Made by a program: the position numbers and the translations under genes. Shown here in pieces: positions 1 to 10,979 of a stretch of DNA of 64,000 nt. Origin of the DNA: Catonia carolina (taxonomy: Eukaryota > Arthropoda > Insecta > Hemiptera > Achilidae); contig JAQMRL010000002.1 in assembly GCA_035578175.1 (NCBI GenBank), positions 136,328,171 to 136,392,170 of the forward strand, in the 5' to 3' direction. The number at the start of each line of letters is the position of its first letter. Within the stretch, counting starts at the first letter, position 1. The notes under the pieces were generated by a model, which did not search any database, had not been told where the DNA came from, and saw only the letters and a program-made list of their open reading frames with translations.

Positions 1-184
1 TAATTAAAAAAAAGAAGATTTAAGAAGTTAAGAAGTTTATTGAACACAGTGAAGTGTCATTAGAAAATAAGTGCTAGCACCAGTGGGTGACTGGATGATT
101 ATTATACACAGAGGGGGGGATAATATTGCTAAAGAAAAACTGTTCGCTAGTTTCAAGTAACAAGTTGCAGTAAATATACAACAA

Positions 185-320
185 AAAAAAACTTTGGGTT
201 AAGGCACAGTAGGTTTCAACTTGTGATAATTTTCCAGACCCTGGCCGGGAATCGAACCCGGGACATCAGTTATGCAGCATAGCACGCTAACCACTGAGCC
301 TCTCGGAGGCGGCTAAGTCT
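185..320 (-). mobile_element. tRNA-derived SINE-A copy
   Basis: On the minus strand the sequence opens with a tRNA-like head: an A-box-like stretch (AGTGGTTAGCGTGCT) followed by a B box (CCGGGTTCGATTCC). After the head comes a body starting GTCTGG. The same head occurs near 13.1, 17.4 and 26.2 kb. The acceptor stem does not close, so this is a tRNA-derived short retroposon and not a working tRNA gene. The body matches the copy near 13.1 kb. Confidence 0.75.
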
Positions 321-734
321 ATTCGATTTTACAAGCGGATGTTATTTTGTTAGAATTTGAAAATTTACATAATCATTCGTCGTTTAATTACTTTAACCAT
401 AACATACAGTCTAACATGTTGTTGTATTTACTTAACTTATTTTGGATGTAGGAGGATCTGGTATTATGGATTCACATTACAGTGTTGTTTCTCAGGTCAA
501 GATCCAAAAGGCTGGTGCTGGTTTGAACCAACAGAGATTTTGGTAAATATATCGGAAAGCGTTGTAACTTACAGTGGGAAATATTCAAATGATTCTAGGT
601 AATCTGAAATGGACCAAATAAACTTACACCCTTAAAATGTAGCATAATAAATTTAATATTTAATAGTGCATAACACAACAATGATAAATAACAACAATGT
701 ATAATAATAGTACAAAACAAAAATGATATCAAAA

Positions 735-955
735 GCAGGATTGCTCAAGCTAGAAAGGCATTTGACATGATAAACAGCTTACTCACTACAACATTGATTT
801 AGAGTAGGAAAAATTTCTTAAAACACTATGTTTGTAATGCAGTAATATACGGGAGTGAAACGTGGGTGATAGGGGCTGTAGAAAGGAAAAGAATAGAACC
901 TTTCGAAATGTGGTGTTATAGGAAAATGTTAAAGATTATACCCCAACAAACTAAA
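735..955 (+). pseudogene. LINE reverse transcriptase C-terminal fragment
   Basis: Broken frames read like the region downstream of the reverse transcriptase catalytic core in RTE-type LINEs. The residues YGSETWV around 850-870 are the landmark, followed by ERKRIEPFEMW. A stop lies near 800 and the frame is lost after about 950. A related piece with the same landmark lies at 40262-40740. No LINE ends are visible, so this is an old truncated remnant. Confidence 0.65.
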
Positions 956-1234
956 GACTGCAGATGAGATTTACCCAATAATAGCAAAGATCGGTTGTGA
1001 GGTTGCCCCTTCGCTAAGTCACACTCCAGCTGACATTTTGTTAGGCTGTCATCCACAGCGGGACCACAACGTGACAATGCAGGATACGATTAACGAAAGT
1101 CGATTGGCTCTGTGCTGTGATCTAGGTCACTATGCTCCGCTTTCATCTACAGTCTCTAGTTCGTCAAGCTATAGGTGTGTGTACAAAATACGCAATTTAG
1201 GGATTATAATGTCTAATCATGACTTGTCTTTAGA

Positions 1235-1425
1235 ATGGTTTCTCCTCATGCTTTCTTATAACTGCTTCTCAGTATGCCAATCCTCCTGAAAAACACTTAA
1301 TTTTTACTCTGTAAATGACAATTTCATTTCATTCAACATAGGATCTGGGGGTATAATAAAATTCATTTCTTTGAGAGGAGATAGCTTTGATTAGTGTCAC
1401 GTAGACTCCTCTACTTCTTCTATCC
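1235..1425 (-). mobile_element. SINE-B, internal fragment
   Basis: This stretch matches the middle of the SINE-B repeat, for example the segment beginning GTAAATGACA and the later TATAATAAAATTCATTT, which align to 57575-57690. Both ends are missing and divergence is higher than in the other copies, so it is an old fragment. Confidence 0.6.
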
Positions 1426-1429
1426 ACAA

Positions 1430-3240
1430 AAAATATTTCAGTCATTTAATTGATTTATCATAAGATAAGACACATAAATATTTGTTATAGTTCTGAAATT
1501 AATTGGTCAAGTGCGATTAATTAAAAATTCCGTTTCTATATTGGGCACTATGTTTGCTTAGTGTTACCATAAATTTACTGAATTATTTCGTAGTTTTTTA
1601 GTTTCTATCTAAGAGCTTTTTGGTTCTTTCCATTTTTTTTTATCACTAGGTTGAGCTGCACATTGTTTTAGTCGTTTTTGCATGAAATGATTTTTATCAG
1701 ATTTTGCAGAGTTTGTATTAAAAGCGGAATAATTCAGAGGTTTAATGCAACTACGGAACAACTAGGTGAAAGATGCTGACAGTCTCTTATAACACATGTA
1801 AGAATTGGGTGAAGTTATACTTATTGGGTGAATATTGCAACTTATGCTGTTATAACTTATGCTTAATGATAGGGGTTGAAACTCAAGAACACTGTGCGAA
1901 TTTATTCGCACGGTTCCACTATGCTAGTTGTTATATATCTATAAAATAATTAGTTCCAATATATACGAAAATCAGTTTAAATTGTGTTTACCAGTTCTAT
2001 CGAGGCGTTATTTACTTTTTTCAGTTCCACCCTATATTGAGTATTAAAAATACAAATTGTACGTAGAACGGTGCGTACATCCCACTTTATTTTCACCCTC
2101 ACCCTTCAGAATAATAATATAATAAATACAGTAAAAGTAATAGGGATAGAAAAATGTTCCAAGGACGTTAAGTTTCTGATTGTGTTGGTGTCGTTATTTT
2201 TTGTCACATTTGTTACCTGGGTTACTTGTTACCTTTATTAATATCTTTTTGACAATGACATACCTTATTATCATTGTGGAGACCAACCAACTACCTGTTT
2301 CTATTATTATCTGTGTTACCCGATCTAAAGCTTCTTTCGACCAATACCTCTACTACTACCACCCCCTCCGCCTACTTACTGATTCCACCTCCGTCATCGA
2401 AATGTAATGTAATGTTACTTCAGTTTAACCTAAAACCGGTTTACAAATTCCATTCTTTTTTCCCTTTCTGTATAAAAAAATAACCGAATGAAACCTTTTT
2501 TAAAGTTATTTTTGCTTCATTAAATTTCATACAAGAAAGGATATTTTTGTACTAGTCCATAGTTAGTACGTCCTGTCACATGCCGTTTATATAAAAAAAA
2601 ACCAACTAAATGTAGAAACAATATATTTCTAATTTTTACTCTTTTTTCTTGTTTTTTGTACCTTTTGTTGGAATTTTTGCGATAGTTAAGTGGAATATTT
2701 TTATAGATCTACGCATCGGGAATCTACAATCATTGTTACAACCGTTTCTTAATCCGTTCGTTAAATCTTGTTTTTTAAACACAATACTATGCTTAACTTA
2801 ATATATACAATAATTAGGGATTGCTTGTGTATTACAAAAAAGTTTGAGGTATTTACACAAATTTTAAAAGTTACAGCAAAAAAAAAATTCGTAAGCCATC
2901 TTACCAATAAGTAAGCTGTTTTATGGCTATCGTATTAAAATGAAATATTAGTGTGTTATCTAGTACTAATATTATAAAGAAGTAACGTTTGTTTATGTTT
3001 GTTTGATTTTTTGTACGAGATAACCTCAAAAACTACCCAATCGATTTAAAAACTACTTCACTGTTGGAAAGCTTACAGCTTCATGAGTAAAACAGGCTAC
3101 ATGGCATTTGGTAATTTTGATGAAATAATTGTAATTGTTAAAATGAAGTCATCTTTTATTTCATTTCTTTCATAAGGTTAGTTTTTCCATCTATTACTGG
3201 GTTTATTTTCTATTCTACCATCTAATGTTGTTGTTGTTCA
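1430..3240. other. AT-rich stretch, no gene seen
   Basis: Only short chance frames occur. The part at about 2960-3150 (a GTTTGTTTATG run followed by CTCAAAAACTAC and GAAAGCTTACAG) has the look of a degraded dispersed repeat, but I found no second copy in the window and no ends. Confidence 0.4.
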
Positions 3241-3249
3241 GGTCATTTT

Positions 3250-3603
3250 TTCAAGAATTTTGATTTTCACAAATTTTTAAAAAGAGACCATTTTTTCATC
3301 CAATAATCACCGAAATTTTTTTTTCTCCCGCAGTTTTCAATACCTACCTATTTTTTAAAATGGCACATTAACATACTGGACGATTAACATACTCCATAAA
3401 AATTTCAGCCTTGTACCTTTTGTGGAAGCTGAGAAAAAGGTACATAAAGTTCTAAAAATGACGTTTTGAGATATTCGCGTTTAAAGTTTGAGGAACAAAA
3501 ACATGAGTGTAAACAAAGACAGACCATAACAAAAATAGTGCAGGTTATAAACTTTTAGGTTATACTGCCAACTTATGAATAAATAAAAGAGAAACGGCAG
3601 TGT
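3250..3603 (+). repeat. repeat R-D, left part, split by a LINE
   Basis: This is a non-coding repeat closely matching 37745-38100, including ATGAGTGTAAACAAAGACAG near 3503. The match stops at the LINE insertion and resumes at about 4028. No terminal inverted repeats or long frames are visible. The class is unknown. Confidence 0.7.
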
Positions 3604-3993
3604 GGAAAAGACAGACATGAGGAAAAGACGCCTTAAATTCTATGGCCATATAATGAGGCTTCCCGATCACAGACTAACAAAAAAAATAGTAAAATACGTA
3701 GCATCCCTCGTTAATGGAGGAGAATGGATCCGAAATGTTAAAAAAGACTTGGAAATGGCTAATATTGTGAAAGAAGACTTGGACACAAGAAACAATTTTA
3801 GGAGGAAGGTTGAGAAATGGGAAGTTAAACCAGAGACAAAAGCTCCGAGAACTGGAGTAAAATGGAGTGAAGAAAGAAAAGCTAAATTCTCGCAAGAAAT
3901 GAAAAACTGGTGGGTAAATAAAAAGAACAACAAGAAACCCCAAAACTGAACCATCTTTACTTAGCGTCTTCCACTTTGGGAGTTTTACGACTA

Positions 3994-4027
<34 letters not shown>
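3604..4027 (+). pseudogene. 5'-truncated RTE-like LINE with (TAA)n tail
   Basis: An open frame at 3602-3949 encodes the C-terminal tail found after the reverse transcriptase in RTE-like LINEs. Landmarks are KRRLKFYGHIMRLPDHRLTK at the start and WSEERKAKFSQEMKNWW near the end. A short 3' UTR and a (TAA)n run at about 3994-4027 follow. The repeat on either side matches the uninterrupted copy at 37745-38345, so the insert can be delimited by comparison. The endonuclease and the catalytic core are absent. The same tail domain ends the LINE at 33223-34134. Confidence 0.8.
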
Positions 4028-4029
<2 letters not shown>

Positions 4030-4262
4030 GTAAAATATTAATCGATAGGGAAAATTATATTGTAAAATTTCGTGACAGATGGCAAAATTAGCTTAAACAT
4101 AAAATCACAAAAAAATTAATAAAATATTTTCTAGTTGCAATAGCAACATGATTCTAACCCCATTTTAAAGCGCACATTTCAAACTATATTTTTAACGAAA
4201 AATCGATAATTTTTTTTAATTTTTCATTCCACATTCCCCTTAAGTTTAGTTTGCCTTGAAGC
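4028..4262 (+). repeat. repeat R-D, right part
   Basis: The sequence resumes the match to 38115-38345, including GTGACAGATGGCAAAAT and the AAAGCGCACATTTCAAACTA segment, and ends near CCCCTTAA. It is non-coding. Confidence 0.7.
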
Positions 4263-4846
4263 ACAGTGTGTTTCTAGTTTTTGATAGAACTGATATTGGA
4301 CGAGGATTGTGTTACAATAAAATGAAACGTTGGTGTTATGAAACGTCCAATTATTACGGGCTATGATTATGACTGTAAAGTGTAAGCATGATTATTAACA
4401 TGATTAGTATGAATGTGTATGACGGTCTATGTAGAAAAATGTCATAGTTCAATGTTCTGTTGGGTGTGTACGGCATTGTTCAAAATTTGGGTGGTCCTTT
4501 CAAACAACATAAACAGTATGGTGATAAAATGTCTTATTCTGCCAATATTACAGTAGTTTGCTCTCGTACAACACAGTAGTAAACACATAAACTTGTAAAT
4601 ATAGGGGTCTATTCAGTAGGCAGGCAGATCTGCTTAAGAAATTGCTATTGTTTATAATTTACTACTATTATACAAGCAAATATAATTTGAATAATAGGTT
4701 TACCTTCTAGGTCTGCCTATTCGTAATGCCTTTTTTTATTAGATCTATAAATGAAAACGATTTTTTTCTTTATCGTTATTTTTTAACACTTTCTTCTTCT
4801 GATTGACTAACTAAAAGATTTTTTTAACCAAAAATTCGTAAAATTT

Positions 4847-5012
4847 CAGAATCATTAATCGCAATAAAGTATACCTTATTAATACTTAATATTTCATTTA
4901 ATTAATTTATATGTTATTTTAATTAATTTATTTATAATGTAATTAAATTAAAATAATAAATATTTAATTTAATTAATTAATAACTATTACTTTATTGTGA
5001 TTATTGATTCTA
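4847..5012. repeat. AT-rich imperfect inverted repeat (foldback)
   Basis: The left arm (about 4847-4905, containing GAATCATTAATCGCAATAAAG) is complementary to the right arm (about 4958-5012, containing CTTTATTGTGATTATTGATTC). The centre is nearly pure A and T. The structure resembles a small foldback MITE, but the extreme composition makes chance pairing easier. Confidence 0.5.
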
Positions 5013-5544
5013 CAATATTTTGTATTCAAATATTTCGGAGTTTTTGTTAATTATACAAAATTTTACAATGTTTCATAAGCAACTACTAAAAATTTCTGCA
5101 TACTAAAGTATGCATATGTATCCGTAATATTATAAAAATGTTTACAGATTATAATGAATTCTCAAAACACTTTCAATCTAGTGAGTACGATAAAAATATC
5201 TTTGGTTAGCTGGTAGTTCCGAAATAAATTGTGTGTGTTGTAGGAACATTTTCTTGTTAGGAAAGTTTAATTTATAGTTTTCATAAATTCATATTTCTAT
5301 TCAATAGGCCAATTTTTCTTCTATTTCAACAAATGTTTGGTCCACCGTACGTCACTGATCGTTTCCATAAATCTTTCTTATTTTTAAGTTCATTTTGTTT
5401 ATTTTCTTTCAATATTTTTTTGTGTAGAGCAAATTTTAGACCAGGTAAAAAACTTAAGACATTTCTTAAACCTCTTTTTGCAGCCAACACATCCAGTTAA
5501 TATCTGAATATTTGGATATCCACAAATCCAAATAATCAAATATG

Positions 5545-5712
5545 TGGATATCCAAATAATCGAACACCGAAACGGTTGTTTACTTACTAGCCAACTGGGG
5601 AACGTGGTATAGGACGACCTCGGAAGGGATGAGCATTCTAACTTCTTTAAGAAATAGCCGCCTACTATGATTGTAGCTCAAATAGGTCAGGAGACCTGAT
5701 CCGTACGATCAT
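5545..5712 (+). pseudogene. LINE 3'-end fragment, copy 1
   Basis: Translated pieces read as the end of a LINE open frame: a basic stretch after NNRTPKRLFTY, then GERGIGRPRKG. An ATGATG run at the extreme end is typical of such tails. It is a direct repeat of 6130-6300, so two insertions of the same family lie side by side in the same direction. Frames are broken. Confidence 0.6.
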
Positions 5713-5999
5713 GATGATGATCACCATTCTTCATTCATTGTCGACCATTCATTCACAGTATGCTTTTCTCGTTCGTCGTCCAATAAGTGTTCTATTGTTT
5801 TTGCTCTTATTTTTATGGAAACCCTTGAAAGTCAGTTACCAGGTGTCTAAATTTGGTTCGATCCATTATGTTTTCTCGGTTTATTCAAGTTTTCCCAATA
5901 TCCTTTCTGACTTTTTTAAACCACTTATCCGACATCTTAGGTCTATCGCTTACTTTTTCAAAATTTGTTTTGCCAACCAGAGACTGCAGAGATGAGATT

Positions 6000-6300
6000 G
6001 TCAAGGCTTTTAATGGAGTATCGTTTACTGGACTACAGATGAAATGAAGTTACTAGGTATGAACTTGGTGTGCTAGGGTTGATACCAATTATTCTAAAGT
6101 ACAAGCATGAGTGGTGTAATCATTTGTTGAGGATACCAAATAATCGAACACCGAAACTCTTGTTTACTTACTAGCCAACCGGACAACGTGGTATAGGACG
6201 ACCTCGGAAGGAAGGAGCATTCTAACTTTTTTAAGAAATAGCAGACTACTATGATCGTTGCTCAAATGGAGACCTTATCCGTATGATTATGATGATGTTT
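6000..6300 (+). pseudogene. LINE 3'-end fragment, copy 2
   Basis: This copy begins further upstream than copy 1 and reads in pieces as HEWCNHLLRIPNNRTPKLLF followed by GQRGIGRPRK, ending in an ATGATGATG run. The HLLRIPNNR motif resembles the C-terminal region of insect LINE polyproteins. It is frameshifted and has no core domain. Confidence 0.65.
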
Positions 6301-6599
6301 TGTCAACCATTCTATACAGGTGTCCGTAGAATTTTCTTTCAATGTGTTCACGCAAATAAGTCCCCGATTTACTGGTCTCGCATTAACGGTGGCTTGGATT
6401 TAAGGTCACTCATTTGAGATAAAACAAATTTCCCCCTTACCCCTTACGTCACTTTTTTCTTGTGAGTTTTGATTGGATAATTAATTTGTACTCCTACGTT
6501 AATGCATAAATACGGCAACACTTGCTCTTACAAAATTATTCACTTAATTTCTTTTGGTCAAGTTGTAATTACACATGTTCTATTATCTGAACAACAGCC

Positions 6600-7528
6600 A
6601 TCCGAACTGTCAATTATCCGAACCATCGATAGAAAAAATAGATGTATTTACGAACAAAATACGGACATAACCTACGTACAACTCAATGAAAAATTTATTC
6701 AACAAAAGGTTCCTTGTTCAACTTTTGAACAAGGAGACTGTTTAGAACTTTGTCCTTGATGGATATTTGACAAAAATATCCTACGAGTGTGTTAAAAAAA
6801 TATTTCATAAAGATTTTTCCGTAGTTAATTTCGTTTATATATTATTCAGTTTTAAAATCCTGTATTTTTTCGTTTGTTATTATAATCTTTAGTAGGCCTA
6901 CTCTCACTGCATTTGCAATAAATGCAATAAAAATCAATAATTAGTGTATTTTTAAACTAAAGTTTATGGTAGCCTTTATTAATCTATTAAAAATTTAGGT
7001 TATATCACATTGTTACGGTACCGTATGATTGCCAATAACGGGGAGGTGGAGTGTTAAATTAATTGCACTCTATCTGTTGGTTCCAGGGCTACAGTTTTTT
7101 ATCACATAGTCAGCCAATTATACTACTGAACTATATAAGAACAGAAGAGGTAGAGGTGTAAAATATACTACTTAGAGTTAACTCCTCTGAGAGTAATGAA
7201 TATCACTATACAGCCAGACCCTGTCCTGTAGTGAATGAAGTGAAGGTGTTATTTGCAGGGTAAAAAGTGGGTGCTTTTCGGAGGGCCTGGCATGCTGATA
7301 AGCATAATATTTCTACTCAGTGAGAAAGGCAATTGTAAACCACCTCACTTCTCGCTTATACTTAGTAAAACCTCTAGAGGTTCAAACCATCCTTTCGGCT
7401 GTTGACCTAAACAACACAGTACCGTGTATCAAATTACTGTAGACTATATAGCGTATTTAATTATTCGAAGTGTTTAATTGTCAGAACCGCTCTGGTCCCA
7501 ATTAGTTCGGATAATTGACGCTTCACTG
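6600..7528. mobile_element. pogo/Tigger-like element remnant
   Basis: The right end at 7494-7528 reads on the minus strand CAGTGAAGCGTCAATTATCC and is followed by TA at 7529-7530, as expected for a pogo-like terminus. Near 6608 the plus strand carries the related GTCAATTATCCGAACC, probably the decayed left terminal repeat. A SINE-B copy at 7029-7419 is inserted inside. The internal frame 6502-6759 has no clear transposase motif. The left boundary is uncertain. Confidence 0.45.
7029..7419 (+). mobile_element. SINE-B copy, nearly full length
   Basis: It runs from ATAACGGGGAGGTGGAGTG to the terminal hairpin region (CCTTTCGGCTG) and GACCTAAACAAC. It matches the full-length copies at 28384-28773 and 57417-57810 but is more diverged, so it is an older insertion. 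It lies inside the pogo-like remnant and so postdates it. Confidence 0.8.
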
Positions 7529-7534
7529 TATATC

Positions 7535-8790
7535 CAGAGATTAAGGATACAAAAGTAATAAATAAACGTAAACGAACTACAATGGAAGATAAAAGTGTTT
7601 AAAGTCAATATTATTTTGTTTGAGAATCAACAAAAGTGCCTGGTAATTCTACAAAATGTGAGTTAAATTCAAACAATGAACAATGGGTTATTGATAATAT
7701 TTCCGTTTATTCAGTAACATGCGTATTCTGATTAATGCCCTATTATAAGTAATAACGAAGTACATAGACCGGCCATACTTTAGTACGGTATATCGAGAAC
7801 CTACTGTATGTATCTCTTACAGTGTAAATTGTGACATGCCAGAATATAGCTTCATATTAAGGCTAAGAGCCAATCAACATCCTGATTGCTTAACTAACTG
7901 GTGAATTGATCAAGTACAATGTACTAACAAAGAGTTTTAATGTATTTTTTTGGAGACAACCTGAAATTATTCTACTCTATGATAATAAGGAGTAATAAAT
8001 AAAGAAATACATAATGTATGAACGAAATAAAATTTGTCGCGCACTGACGGGATTACGTCAAATTGTCACTACTTGTCATTCAATAAATCTCTTTGGAATA
8101 GAATTTGCAAATTACATTCAGTGACATTGAATGTGTACAATCGATACAATCGCTCATGTCGTGTCAATATCGATTTAAAAATCAAGTAAACATTTGTATG
8201 AATGTATGTGTGTATGTACCTAAAATTATTCACCTATTATAACGTATGAAATACACAATGTATCCACCTTATTATGATACAACATTGTTTATGAAGACAT
8301 ATTATTTTTCAAATCGAACTGTATATACTTTTGTTGCGATAGTATTTTGAATTTATTTAGAATTTTTATTTCGTTTTTTTGTTTTGTTTATTATTCGTCT
8401 GGTGTATTGTAAAAGGGTAGGTCATACGTTCAGGGTACCCGAAGACATTGACCGACGTTGTACTTTTGTCACTTAAACTTATTTGAATTTTTTAATAAAC
8501 AATTTTCTTCCACGTTCACATTTATTTTTTAATTCAGCTAGAGGAATCAAATATAGTTCCTTACTTTTTTTAAAATGTTATTCATAACAGTGAATTTTGT
8601 TAAACAATTTTTAATATATTTTTTGTATATGTAAAACGAAATATATTTTATAATAATTGTTTACAAAAAATCCGTTTCATGAAACGATGCGTCTCACGGC
8701 TGGTGGCAATTTTGAAAAAGGTTTACCTTTGACTTATGGCAAAAACCATTGGTAATTTATGTATCTATTCTTTAAGAGGAATCGAATGTT
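7535..8790. other. no gene or clear repeat seen
   Basis: AT-rich sequence with only short chance frames. No terminal repeats, tandem arrays or recognisable protein remnants were found. Confidence 0.4.
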
Positions 8791-8799
8791 TTTGTTTCC

Positions 8800-9290
8800 A
8801 AATTCTGACTTTGATCCTTATGTACTAGTTTTTCTTTTCTCCTCCGAGCAACTAAATAGTTCTTCATTACGGTGCGTTCTGGCCTTCTCTCGCCCGATGA
8901 CGGTTCCTGTATTTCTTCTTTTGGGTTGTTTTTAAAATCCCTTTATAGCATTAATGAACTTCTTGTACGCTTGTCTGTTGTGTACTGTTTATTGTGTTAT
9001 GTTTTGTTCTTTTATGTTCTCCTTGACTTTCTTGAACCAGTCGACTTGCGTTTTCTTTTCCTCCATAGATTCCAGAATACTTTTGGCTGCTTTTTCTGTT
9101 GATATTTTCTTGATTTGTCCGTAAAAGCAAGGTGTTTTTGTCCGAATGACGTTGTCACTTTCGCAGTCGTTTGGTAAAGTTTTTAATTACAGCAAATTTT
9201 ATAATTGTGTACTGCTTTCATAGGTCCCAATATTTTTCTTGTGATCTTTATCTTTTTGACACAAAAGACAGGCTCTAATATGCCATTTAC
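8800..9290 (-). pseudogene. RTE-like LINE C-terminal fragment
   Basis: On the minus strand the broken translation contains CFYGQIKKISTEKAAKSIL, then VDWFKKVKENIKEQNI, the same order as FYGHI..RLTK and the basic helix seen in the 3604-4027 and 33223-34134 copies. Several frameshifts and stops are present. It faces the plus-strand LINE fragment that starts at about 9400. Confidence 0.6.
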
Positions 9291-9399
9291 AAGTTAAAAA
9301 AAATTAGCAGAGCTTAGGATGAGAATATCGTAACAAAAATCAAAGATTTTTCAAGGGAATTTTTTTGCATTCATTCAAGGGAAGATGGCCAGTACGCTC

Positions 9400-10010
9400 A
9401 AAAATTATACTTGTCAAAGAACTATAGAAGAAGTTAGAGATTTTAACTATTTAGTATTCAGGATTTCCTTTGACAAAGATGATGACTTGAGTGAGAAACT
9501 GGCAAAATTCAGCACTGTATACGGTTTCACGGGATCATCTCCAGGAAAATAGGAAAGAAAACGAGTCAGGACACCCAAATGAAATTTCGTAGCGCAATCC
9601 TTGTACCACTTATAACATATCGGATTGAAACATGGTTGTCACTTAAGAGGAACAAATCTCGTATCCAGGCTGCTTAAATGAAATTTTTACGGGGAATCAA
9701 AGGTTGTACCCGATTAGATAGAATACACAACGAAACTATAAGCGCGCCGAGTTGATGTTCAGTCACAGTGTGAAATATTAAGAATATTTAAAAACTGTTC
9801 CAACCATTTACTTCGTATGCCAGCGCTCAAACTTCCTCTACGAGCATGGATATATAAACCTAGAAGGAAGCGAGGCTTGGGAAGACCCAAAAAAGATGGA
9901 TGTCGGAACAGGCCACTGAGCCTAACCTTTGACGAAGATGATGATCTTTCTGTCTTTCATTTAAATCTTGTCGAGCAGCCCTTCAAGATAGTATATACAT
10001 TCTACATCAT
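9400..10010 (+). pseudogene. LINE reverse transcriptase C-terminal fragment
   Basis: Frames in several pieces read DKDDDLSEKLAKFSTVYG, a region with ETW from about 9628, then the terminal basic part HLLRMPALKLPLRAW and KRGLGRPKKDG at 9817-9905. This order matches the end of LINE open frames. At least two frameshifts and stops break it. The mariner at 10045 follows closely. Confidence 0.65.
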
Positions 10011-10044
10011 ATAGAATTGCTGACTTGATCATTGTACTATTATA

Positions 10045-10975
10045 CGAGGTGTGGCTATTAATAACGAGACTGACGTTGTAAAAAAACTTTATTTTTATCC
10101 TATATATAATCACTTATTTTCACCTTCAATTTACACTCCTTCTCTATCACTACAACACTCCATGCGAATTTTACATTGTTGGAAACAGTGCTGGAAGTCA
10201 TCTTCTGTCAGCTCCTTCAAGACACGTGCCGCTTTCTCTTTTACAGCTTCCACAGACTCAAATCTTATACCTTTTAATGCAGATTTCACCTTAGGGAACA
10301 GGTAGAAGATAATAACATGTGATGAAACGTGGTTTTTTACTTATGATCCGGAAATGAAGCGCCAATATGCTCTGGAAGAGCCGAACTTCACAGAGAGCCA
10401 AAAAAGCTTGAATGAGTAAGTCAAAATTTAAAGCAATGATGATTGTTTTTTTTTTATATCCATGGGATTGTGTACCTTCACTGGGTTCCTGAAGGCCAAA
10501 CAATTAATCAATATTACTACCTTGAGGTACTTTCTAAACTGAATCAAAGAGTAAGGAAAAAAACGCCCCGAAATGTGGAAGGACAAATCATGGGTTCTCC
10601 ACCAAGACATGCGCCAGCCCATTCCGCGTTATCTGTCAAGAGGTTCCTAGCCAAGTACAGCATCTCAGTGTTAGAACATCCATCTAATTCACTAGATCTT
10701 GCACCATGTGACTTGTACCTGTTCCCTAAAATGAAATCTGAATTAAAAGAGACACGGTTTGAGTCTGTAGAAGCTGTAAAAGAGAAAGCGGCACGTGTCC
10801 TGAAGGAGCTGACAAAAGATGACTTCCAGCACTGTTTCCAACGATGGAAAATTCGCATAGAGCGTTGTAGGGATAGAGAAGAAGTGTATATTGAAGGAGA
10901 CAATAAGTGATTATGTATAAAATAAAAATAAAATATTTTACAACGCCAGTCTCGTTGTTTAATAGCCACACCTCG
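10045..10975 (+). mobile_element. mariner element with 259-bp inverted ends
   Basis: The element is flanked by TA on both sides (10043-10044 and 10976-10977) and both ends read CGAGGTGTGGCTATTAA inward. Ordinary mariners are about 1.3 kb with terminal repeats near 30 bp. This one is 931 bp, and its whole left 259 bp (10045-10303) is an inverted copy of its right 259 bp (10717-10975), including the 3' coding part. The original 5' UTR and the DNA-binding half of the transposase gene are missing. The 413-bp centre holds the catalytic-domain remnant. A relative with a different breakpoint lies at 29923-30850. Confidence 0.9.
10304..10910 (+). pseudogene. mariner transposase, catalytic-domain remnant
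   Basis: The remnant begins at the first catalytic aspartate motif, ITCDETWFF (around 10318). The frame shifts near 10445. A +1 shift in an A run near 10558 and a 1-base loss near 10607 compensate each other, and between them the second aspartate motif (HQDNAP in the sister copy) is destroyed. The third motif reads DLAPCDLYLF. The N-terminal helix-turn-helix domains are absent. The protein cannot be active. The last codons lie inside the right inverted arm. Confidence 0.9.
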
Positions 10976-10979
10976 TAAA

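Noticed and set aside
6502..6759. 85-codon frame as a pogo transposase
   Set aside because: It overlaps the presumed left end of the pogo-like remnant, but no DNA-binding or catalytic motif is visible.
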